From: JAVBQJ01 sp031549115
GTDB taxonomy: Bacteria; Verrucomicrobiota; Lentisphaeria; Victivallales; Victivallaceae
NCBI GenBank assembly: GCA_031549115.1
Contig: JAVBQJ010000154.1
Span: 1-33,262 of the forward strand
Length of the DNA: 33,262 nt
Direction: 5' to 3'
Shown: piece after piece, positions 7,858-14,191 of the stretch
Numbering within the stretch: the stretch's first letter is position 1
How the letters are laid out: each line of letters begins with the position of its first letter
The notes under the pieces: model-generated
Database searches by the model: none
Told to the model about the DNA's origin: nothing
The model's input: only the letters and a program-made list of their open reading frames with translations
Made by a program: the position numbers and the translations under genes

Positions 7858-9138
7858 ATGGCTTGCCTGAAAATCGAAGGCCGTTCTCCGATCAAAGGAG
7901 AGATCACTGTTTCCGGCAATAAAAACGCGGCGCTCCCCATGTTGGCAGCGGCGTTATTGACCGATGAAACCGTAACGTTGCGCAATGTCCCCGACATCCG
8001 CGATGTCCGGGCGATGCTGGAAATCGCCGAATCGCTCGGCGCCGAAGTCGCGTTTTCCGACAATGTCGCGACCTTGAATGCCGCCAAGCTCAACCGCAGT
8101 ACGGTATCGCAGGCGGATTGTTCACGGCTGCGTACCTCGATTCTCTTTGCCGCGCCGCTGGTGGCGCGGCTGGGAAGCGCCACACTTTATCCGCCGGGCG
8201 GCGACGTCATCGGGCGCCGGCGTCTGGACGGCCATATTTACGGCCTCAATCAACTGGGGGCGACCATCGGGGAATCCAATGCCATCTATGAGTTTACCGC
8301 CCGCCGCCGTCTGGTCGGGCGCGAACTGTTTCTCGACGAGGCCAGTGTGACCGCCACCGAGCAGATCATGATGGCCGCGGTCACGGCCGCCGGGACCACC
8401 ACGCTGCTGAATGCCGCCTGCGAACCGCACATCGTCGACCTCGGAGAAATGTTGAATGCGATGGGAGCGAAAATTTCCGGACTCGGCAGCAACACTCTGG
8501 TCATCGAGGGCGTGGACAAACTCCACGGCGTGGAGTTTGCGGTTTCCGGCGACCACATTGAAGTGGGCAGTTTTCTGGCGCTCGGCGCGGCTCTGGGGGG
8601 CGAACTGACCATTCACGGAACTGTGAAACGGCATCACTGGATGCTGCACCGGGTATTCGACCGCTTCGGCGTCAAACTGGAGCTGGGATCGAACAGCGTC
8701 CACCTGCCCGGTTTGCAGCAGATGCGGATCCAGCAGGACTTCGACGGCAGCATCCCCGGGATCGCCGACGGGCCGTGGCCGCAATACCCGTCGGATATGA
8801 TGAGCTGTACGATCGTGATGGCGACGCAGGCGGTCGGCACGGTGTTGTTCTTCGAAAAAATGTTTGAAAGCCGGATCTACTTCGTCGACCGGCTGATCGC
8901 GATGGGTGCCAATGCGATTGTCTGCGACCCGCACCGGGTGGTGATTTCCGGGCCGGCGGCATTGCATGGCTCCACCTTGTCCAGTCCGGATATCCGGGCC
9001 GGGATGGCGCTGGTGATTGCGGCGATGTGCGCCCGCGGCACCAGTACCATCCATTCGAGTGAAATCATCTATCGCGGCTATGACCGGCTGGTCGAGAAGC
9101 TGCAAGCCATCGGCGGCCGGGTTTCGCCGCAGGAATAA
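7858..9138 (+). CDS. murA: UDP-N-acetylglucosamine 1-carboxyvinyltransferase (MurA), Asp-type active site
   Basis: MurA transfers enolpyruvate from PEP to UDP-GlcNAc, the first committed step of peptidoglycan synthesis in the cytoplasm. The 426-residue length is normal. Lys22 lies in GNKNAALP, Asp313 in YPSDMM matches the general base (E. coli Asp305), SSPDIRAGMAL matches the Asp369 region, and IIYRGYDRL carries the conserved Arg. The loop that reads PGGCxIG in most bacteria is PPGGDVIG here, so the Cys115 equivalent is Asp116. That substitution is known from mycobacteria and chlamydiae, keeps activity and prevents covalent inactivation by fosfomycin. AAGGA lies about 11 bases before the ATG, and the phosphoesterase stop is 4 bases upstream. 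A MurA-like paralogue is possible if another copy exists elsewhere. Confidence 0.93.
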   Translation: MACLKIEGRSPIKGEITVSGNKNAALPMLAAALLTDETVTLRNVPDIRDVRAMLEIAESLGAEVAFSDNVATLNAAKLNRSTVSQADCSRLRTSILFAAPLVARLGSATLYPPGGDVIGRRRLDGHIYGLNQLGATIGESNAIYEFTARRRLVGRELFLDEASVTATEQIMMAAVTAAGTTTLLNAACEPHIVDLGEMLNAMGAKISGLGSNTLVIEGVDKLHGVEFAVSGDHIEVGSFLALGAALGGELTIHGTVKRHHWMLHRVFDRFGVKLELGSNSVHLPGLQQMRIQQDFDGSIPGIADGPWPQYPSDMMSCTIVMATQAVGTVLFFEKMFESRIYFVDRLIAMGANAIVCDPHRVVISGPAALHGSTLSSPDIRAGMALVIAAMCARGTSTIHSSEIIYRGYDRLVEKLQAIGGRVSPQE

Positions 9139-9147
9139 GGCATCATC

Positions 9148-9915
9148 ATGTTGGCCAAGCGTATCATACCGTGTCTGGACGTCAATGCCGGGCGTGTCGT
9201 CAAAGGGGTAAATTTCGTCAATCTGATCGACGCCGGCGACCCGGTCGAAGCCGCGCGCGCTTACGATGCGCAAGGGGCCGACGAGCTGGTATTTCTGGAT
9301 ATCACCGCTTCCTGCGACGAACGCGCCACCATGGTGGATGTGGTACGCCGCACCGCGAGCCAGGTGTTCATCCCGCTGACCGTCGGCGGCGGCATCCGGA
9401 CGGTGGAGGATATGCGGCTGATGCTGAACAACGGCGCCGACAAGATTTCGCTGAATACCGCCGCGCTGCAGCATCCGGAGCTGATCTCCGCCGGCGCCAG
9501 GCGTTTCGGCAGCCAGTGCATCGTCCTGGCCATCGACGCCCGGCGGATTCCGGGAAGCGACCGCTGGCACGTCTACACCCACGGCGGCCGTCATGAGCTG
9601 GATCTGGACGCAATCGCGTGGGCGCGGCGCGGCGTGGAGTTAGGTGCCGGAGAAATCCTGCTCACCAGCATGGACGCCGACGGCACGCAGGGCGGCTACG
9701 ACTGCGAATTGACCCGGCAGGTTTCGCAAGCCGTCGGCGTGCCGGTGATTGCCTCCGGCGGCTGCGGCACGTTGGCGCATCTGGTGGAGGTATTGAACCG
9801 GGGTTGCGCCGACGCGGTGCTGGCGGCGAGCATTTTCCACTTCGGCACCTATACCATTGCGGAAGCCAAAGAGTACCTGCATGCGCACGGCATCCCCGTG
9901 CGCCGGACCCGGTAA
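9148..9915 (+). CDS. hisF: Imidazole glycerol phosphate synthase, cyclase subunit HisF
   Basis: HisF is the (beta/alpha)8-barrel subunit that uses ammonia from HisH to convert PRFAR into imidazole glycerol phosphate and AICAR in histidine synthesis. The 255-residue length is typical. Catalytic Asp11 (IIPCLDVNAGRVVKG) and Asp130 (VLAIDARR) are both at the standard positions. The half-barrel phosphate motifs TVGGGIRTVED and IASGGCGTLAHL are present. The gene sits 9 bases after murA and 3 bases before the nucleotidyltransferase gene, with no other his gene nearby. HisH and the rest of the pathway must therefore be encoded elsewhere if histidine is made. Confidence 0.96.
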   Translation: MLAKRIIPCLDVNAGRVVKGVNFVNLIDAGDPVEAARAYDAQGADELVFLDITASCDERATMVDVVRRTASQVFIPLTVGGGIRTVEDMRLMLNNGADKISLNTAALQHPELISAGARRFGSQCIVLAIDARRIPGSDRWHVYTHGGRHELDLDAIAWARRGVELGAGEILLTSMDADGTQGGYDCELTRQVSQAVGVPVIASGGCGTLAHLVEVLNRGCADAVLAASIFHFGTYTIAEAKEYLHAHGIPVRRTR

Positions 9916-9918
9916 ACC

Positions 9919-11262
9919 ATGATGACGACCACGCCGATGCAACTGCCGGAGCACCCGGCGGCCCGCAGCGCCGAAAAGCTGATCCGGCGGATTCAATCCG
10001 AAGGCTTCGCCTGCTGTATCGTCGGGGGCGCGGTGCGCGACCTTCTGAACGGCAAGGCGCCGTCCGATTTCGATCTGGTCACGACGGCCACCCCGGAGCG
10101 GCTGCAGCGGATTTTTCCCGCGGCCCGGCTGGTCGGCGCCGCTTTCGGGGTGACGCTGGTAACGCAGGACGCTTACAGTTTCGAAGTGGCCACGGCGCGG
10201 CTGGAACGGAACTATCTGGATGGGCGCCACCCCGCCGAAGTCGCCTACACCGATAATCTGGCCTGCGACGTGGAGCGGCGCGACTTCACCATCAATGCAC
10301 TGCTCTTCGATCCGGTGGCCGGAATCATATTCGACCATGTCGGAGGGCTGAACGATTTTCACGCCGGCATCCTGCGTACCGTGGGGGATCCGGAACGCCG
10401 TTTCCGGGAGGATTATTTGCGTATGCTGCGGGCGATCCGCTTCGCCGCCCGGATGGATTTCACCATTGCCCCCGACACCTTCGCCGCGATCCGGAATCTG
10501 GCGCCGCTGACCGCGCAACTGGCCTGGGAGCGCGTCGGCGATGAACTGACCCGGATGTTCACCGGACGCCACCCGGAGCAGGCGTTGCAACTGCTGCATG
10601 CCACCGGGCTTCTGGACGTACTGCTGCCGGAGGTGGCGCGGCTTTCCGGCGTGGAGCAGCCGGCGCAATATCACCCCGAGGGCGACGTTTTCGAACACAC
10701 CTGCGCCATGCTGCGCCACATGACCGCCCCCTCCCCCGAGCTGGCGTGGAGCGCACTGCTGCACGACATCGGCAAACCGGCGTCGCTGTCATTCGACGCG
10801 GCGGGAACGCCGCATTTTTTCGGTCACGAGCAGCTCGGCGAACCGCTGGCGCGGGAAATCCTGAGCCGGTTGCGTTTTTCCAACGACCGGATCGAACGGG
10901 TATGTCACGCCGTCGCCAACCACATGAAATTCGGCCTGGCCGCGCGCGAAGCCAAGCTGCGGCGCCTGGAAACTTCCGAAGACTTCGCGTTGGAACTGGA
11001 ATTGAACCGGCTGGATGCGATTTCCGGGGGCAAATTGTCCGAACAATTCATCTTCTGGCTCGACCGGCGCATCGCCCAGGATGAAAAAGCCGAACTTCCC
11101 GCCCCGCTGCTCTCCGGCCGCGATCTGATCGACGCCGGTCTGCCGCCGGGGCCCCGCTTCAAGGAATGGCTCACCCGCGTCTATGATATGCAGCTCGAAG
11201 GCGAAATAAAAGAGCGTGCCGAAGCCTTGAACGCCATACTGCAATGGGCCCGGTCTCAGTAG
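9919..11262 (+). CDS. cca: CCA tRNA nucleotidyltransferase / poly(A) polymerase family with HD domain
   Basis: The 447-residue protein has the class II nucleotidyltransferase head: GGAVRD (36-41) and the metal-binding pair in SDFDLVTTATPE (Asp50, Asp52). The fingers-domain motif RRDFTINALLFDP and the RFREDYLRMLRAIRFAARM segment follow. The C-terminal part has an HD domain (LLHDIGKP, His282-Asp283, and HEQLGEPLA). This layout fits CCA-adding or A-adding enzymes that repair tRNA 3' ends; poly(A) polymerase I is the main alternative. The start is 3 bases after hisF. Its last 7 bases overlap the end of the convergent zf-TFIIB gene, so no terminator fits between them. The one tRNA gene in this window does encode CCA. 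Confidence 0.9.
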   Translation: MMTTTPMQLPEHPAARSAEKLIRRIQSEGFACCIVGGAVRDLLNGKAPSDFDLVTTATPERLQRIFPAARLVGAAFGVTLVTQDAYSFEVATARLERNYLDGRHPAEVAYTDNLACDVERRDFTINALLFDPVAGIIFDHVGGLNDFHAGILRTVGDPERRFREDYLRMLRAIRFAARMDFTIAPDTFAAIRNLAPLTAQLAWERVGDELTRMFTGRHPEQALQLLHATGLLDVLLPEVARLSGVEQPAQYHPEGDVFEHTCAMLRHMTAPSPELAWSALLHDIGKPASLSFDAAGTPHFFGHEQLGEPLAREILSRLRFSNDRIERVCHAVANHMKFGLAAREAKLRRLETSEDFALELELNRLDAISGGKLSEQFIFWLDRRIAQDEKAELPAPLLSGRDLIDAGLPPGPRFKEWLTRVYDMQLEGEIKERAEALNAILQWARSQ

Positions 11263-11729
11263 TGCTCACGCCAATCGTTCAGCGACAGCCGGAAGCAGTT
11301 GGCGATGAACTCCCGCAGATGTTCGCGCAAAGCTTCCAGCCGATTCACGCCGGAGCGGGAGGCCGCGACACTTTTCGGAGCGCCGCCGCGCTGTTCCAGC
11401 GCCGCGAAAATTTCCCGGAATTCACCGGCGTCCAGCCAGATGCCACGGCAGTCGTTGCAGTAATCCACCACCACGAAGGTTCCCGGATACTTTCCGTTGG
11501 TCAGCGGCCCGCGACAGACAGGGCATAACACCGAATGCTGCGCCCGCCCCAGCGGCAAGGTCGAAAAATCCGCCGCCAATTCGTCCAGAAGATTTTCCAA
11601 TTCCCCCGCATCGAACCAGATGCCGCCGCAGCCGGGACACATATCCACCTCGATTTCGGCGCCTTCCACCCGCCGGCGCTGCAAATCGATCTTCCGGCAG
11701 CGCGGACATCTGCGAATTTTTTCCGTCAT
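11256..11729 (-). CDS. Double zf-TFIIB zinc-ribbon protein
   Basis: The 157-residue product carries two copies of the zf-TFIIB module. Copy 1 has CPRC (Cys8, Cys11) and CPGCGGIWFDAGEL (Cys31, Cys34). Copy 2 has CPVC (Cys69, Cys72) and CNDCRGIWLDAGEF (Cys91, Cys94). Each should bind one zinc ion. The C-terminal region after about residue 108 is basic and helical. Proteins with this ribbon are common in bacteria, but the family's function is poorly defined. The start is 1 base past the stop of the small membrane protein, so the two are probably co-translated. The gene's end overlaps the convergent nucleotidyltransferase gene by 7 bases. Confidence 0.88.
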   Translation of the reverse strand: MTEKIRRCPRCRKIDLQRRRVEGAEIEVDMCPGCGGIWFDAGELENLLDELAADFSTLPLGRAQHSVLCPVCRGPLTNGKYPGTFVVVDYCNDCRGIWLDAGEFREIFAALEQRGGAPKSVAASRSGVNRLEALREHLREFIANCFRLSLNDWREHY

Positions 11730-11730
11730 A

Positions 11731-12039
11731 TCACCATCTCCGCCGGTAACTTCGTCGCGACATCAGGAAAACGAAAAACTGCAGCACGACCCACAGCGCG
11801 CCCCACAGCATCGCCAGCGTCAATCCGACCGGAATCCACCCCCAGCCGCGCGTACCGCGCTCCACCAGGCTGAATACCATCAAGCCGAGAATGATACTCC
11901 CCGGTATCACCAGTGCGTAATAGTACTGTACCGGCGCCCCGCCCGCCAGCCAGATCGCGGCATACACCATCAGAGTAACCGCCAGAATCGCCAGCCATAC
12001 CCATCCCACCGTCTTCGGTGACCAGATTTTCGCCGCCAT
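11731..12039 (-). CDS. Small integral membrane protein, three predicted helices
   Basis: The 102-residue protein has three hydrophobic stretches: WVWLAILAVTLMVYAAIWLAG, YYYALVIPGSIILGLMVFSLV and LTLAMLWGALWVVLQFFVFLM. A short basic tail (SRRSYRRRW) should face the cytoplasm. AAGGAG lies about 8 bases before the ATG, which supports the start. I do not recognise the family. It is adjacent to, and probably co-transcribed with, the zf-TFIIB protein, a pairing that may indicate a membrane-anchored module. Upstream of it lies the hairpin array that separates it from the dihydrouridine synthase gene. Confidence 0.72.
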   Translation of the reverse strand: MAAKIWSPKTVGWVWLAILAVTLMVYAAIWLAGGAPVQYYYALVIPGSIILGLMVFSLVERGTRGWGWIPVGLTLAMLWGALWVVLQFFVFLMSRRSYRRRW

Positions 12040-12076
12040 CGCGTTTTCTCCTTCGCCGCCGTATTCGCTAACCGTT

Positions 12077-12301
12077 CGCCGCCGGTGCGGCGCCTCGTAC
12101 GCTCCATGTGTAGATTGGATTGTCGCTCACGCTTCCAATCCAATCTACACTATCGCTACCTCGGGAGGCTTCCGCTCGCCTCCCGGCTCGCTTACTTTAC
12201 TTTCGTCCCTTTCGAGGCGCTACGCGCCTGGGACGACCAGCAGAATCCACCTGCTGGATCGGCGTCTCCGTATGACGGAGGGCAGACCGCCGCTTCGCGG
12301 C
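12077..12301. repeat. Run of seven perfect-stem hairpins; structured intergenic element of unknown type
   Basis: Almost the whole gap between the small membrane protein and the dihydrouridine synthase gene consists of inverted repeats. Stems are 12077-12082/12087-12092 (6 bp), 12108-12122/12136-12150 (15 bp, GTGTAGATTGGATTG), 12162-12169/12178-12185 (8 bp), 12204-12209/12230-12235 enclosing 12215-12220/12224-12229, 12237-12243/12251-12257 (7 bp), 12266-12271/12275-12280 (6 bp) and 12289-12293/12297-12301 (5 bp). TCGCT or CGCTC recurs in loops and spacers. No credible protein is encoded. It could be a palindromic mobile element (REP/MITE class), a structured RNA, or a stack of terminators and processing sites. 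The last hairpin is followed by a T-rich tract on the plus strand. Confidence 0.7.
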
Positions 12302-12314
12302 TCTATTTGATTTT

Positions 12315-13307
12315 TTATTTTTCAATGCTTCGCAAGCGGCGGGATCCGCTCAGGCGTTCCAGGTCGGCCGGTCCCTGCCGCAACCGCGCCATGAACTTCA
12401 CCCAATCCCCCCGCGCCGCCAGCGTACAAACCATCTGTTTGACCTCGCCGCCATAGCCACGCCCCTTCAGGTAATCCAGAACCACCTTGCGCGCGATTTT
12501 CAGCCCCAGCTCCTCGCCGTAATAGGCCATCATTTCTCCGATGTGGCACTCCACCGCGTCGCAGAATTCCGCCACCGACGGCGCGAAATCCTCCTCCCCG
12601 CCACCCAATTGCCGGAAAATCCACGGATTCCCCATCGCACCGCGCGCCAGCATCACCCGGGTACAGCCGGTTTCCCGCCGCAACTCATGGTAATCCGGCG
12701 CCGACATCACCCCGCCATTGGCAATGACCGGGATTTTCACCGCGTCACGCACCGCCCGGATCACCGGGAACTTCACCGCACCGGCATAAAACGCACGCAT
12801 GATCCGGCCGTGCACCGTCAACGCCCGCGCTCCGGCCGCCTCCAGCCGCAACGCCAGCGCCACCGTCGGCTCCGGGTCGACCTCGTCCAGAATCCGCAGC
12901 TTCGCCGTCACCGGGAAGCGACTCCGTTCGGCCATCGCCGCGAAAAACGCCACCGCGCGGTCGGGCTCGCGCCCCAAAGCCGCGCCGGCCCCTTTTTTCG
13001 CCACCTTCGGCACCGGGCAGCCGAGGTTCAAATCCAGAACATCGAATTCACCATGGGAATTGACCGCCCGCACCGCTCGCGCCAGATGTTCCGGATCGCA
13101 GCCGACCAGCTGAACGCCGAGGAACTCCTCCTCCGGGCCGCGCTCCAGCAGCCGGAACGATTTGCTGTGCGCATAAGCAAGCGACGAAACGTCGATCATC
13201 TCGGTAAACGCATACTTGCAGCCGCACCGGCGCATCGACCGGCGATACGGCAAATCGGTAAATCCGGCCAACGGCGCCATAATCAACGCATCAACGGGAT
13301 AAATCAT
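12315..13307 (-). CDS. tRNA-dihydrouridine synthase (Dus family)
   Basis: The 330-residue flavoenzyme reduces uridines in the D loop of tRNA using FMN and NADPH. Visible family motifs are the FMN-site start MAPLAGFTDLPYR, the catalytic loop DLNLGCPVPKVAKKGAGAAL with Cys97, the TVHGR motif, PVIANGG and the phosphate-binding MLARGAMGNPWIF. A longer frame runs upstream to 13409 inside the sigma gene. The ATG at 13307 has AGGA about 6 bases upstream and overlaps the sigma stop by 17 bases, so it is preferred. The last 10 or so codons (after LERLSG) run into GC-rich palindromic sequence like the adjacent hairpin array, so the native C-terminus may have been replaced. DusA, B or C specificity is not assigned. 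Confidence 0.92.
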   Translation of the reverse strand: MIYPVDALIMAPLAGFTDLPYRRSMRRCGCKYAFTEMIDVSSLAYAHSKSFRLLERGPEEEFLGVQLVGCDPEHLARAVRAVNSHGEFDVLDLNLGCPVPKVAKKGAGAALGREPDRAVAFFAAMAERSRFPVTAKLRILDEVDPEPTVALALRLEAAGARALTVHGRIMRAFYAGAVKFPVIRAVRDAVKIPVIANGGVMSAPDYHELRRETGCTRVMLARGAMGNPWIFRQLGGGEEDFAPSVAEFCDAVECHIGEMMAYYGEELGLKIARKVVLDYLKGRGYGGEVKQMVCTLAARGDWVKFMARLRQGPADLERLSGSRRLRSIEK

Positions 13308-14187
13308 CGGTATCCTGATCGTAGGCCGCCTGCAACTTCCGCAATGCCCGCTCCTGTACCTGGCGCACCCATTCCCGGGTGCATTGCAGCAGGTTGCCGA
13401 TTTCTTCAAAGGTACGCCGGCCGGAACCGTCCAGGCCGAAGCGCAATTCGATCACCTGACGCTCGCGCTCTTCCAGCGCGTCCAGCGCGCCGCGCAGCAA
13501 CGCCAGCGCGTCCTCGTCGGCACAACTGACATCGGGTGTGGCTTCCTGTTCATCCGGCAGGCGCTCCAACAGCGTCTGCCCCTTTTCGCCGTCGCCGCGC
13601 AGCGCATCCAGCGAGGTGGTGGAAAGCTGGTCGGCGCGGCGCAACTCCGACAACACCCGGGCACTGACCCCCAGACGCTCCTGTAATTCGGCATCGTCGG
13701 GCTTACGGCCAAGCTCCAATTTCAACTCGCGTTCCAGCCGTTTGAGCCGGTAAATTTTCTCCAGCGACTGCAGCGGAATCCGCACCGTACGCCCCTGGCG
13801 CGCCAATGCCCGGCGCATCGCCTGTTTGATCCACCAGACGCTGTAGGTGCTGAAACGGGCGCCGTGCTCGGGATCGAAACGTTCGATCGCGGCCAGCAGA
13901 CCGAAATTGCCTTCGCTGATCAAATCGTGTTTGGACAGGCCGCGGTTGGAAAATTCATTGGCGATCTTCATCACCAGCCGCAAATTGCTTTTCAGCAGCC
14001 GCGCCTTCGCCGCCTCCCGGGACGCGGCATCCGGCGAACGCATCGCATTCGCCAGCGCCACCTCCTCTTCGCCGGACAGAAGCCGGAAGTCCAGGATACT
14101 TCGCATATAAACCTGCGAAGTCGTCATCGCGGACTTCGGTTTCGCGGCTCCATTCTCGCCGCTGTCTGGTGCACCGGCATTCGACAT
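13291..14187 (-). CDS. RNA polymerase sigma-70 family factor (RpoD/RpoS-like, group 2)
   Basis: The 298-residue protein has region 1.2 (VYMRSILDFRLLSGEEEVALANAM, split here by about residue 50), region 2 (about 63-133, with GLSKHDLISEGNFGLLAAIERFD and FSTYSVWWIKQA), a region 3 helix, and region 4 (about 235-290, RTFEEIGNLLQCTREWVRQV). It lacks the long acidic region 1.1 of a primary sigma and is short, so it looks like an alternative, RpoS-like factor. The frame is open to 14244 inside purL; the ATG at 14187, 4 bases past the purL stop, is preferred although its ribosome binding site is weak. A Met at residue 21 is an alternative start. Lying between purL and dus implies transcription with purine synthesis. 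Confidence 0.92.
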   Translation of the reverse strand: MSNAGAPDSGENGAAKPKSAMTTSQVYMRSILDFRLLSGEEEVALANAMRSPDAASREAAKARLLKSNLRLVMKIANEFSNRGLSKHDLISEGNFGLLAAIERFDPEHGARFSTYSVWWIKQAMRRALARQGRTVRIPLQSLEKIYRLKRLERELKLELGRKPDDAELQERLGVSARVLSELRRADQLSTTSLDALRGDGEKGQTLLERLPDEQEATPDVSCADEDALALLRGALDALEERERQVIELRFGLDGSGRRTFEEIGNLLQCTREWVRQVQERALRKLQAAYDQDTDDLSR

Positions 14188-14191
14188 GGTA

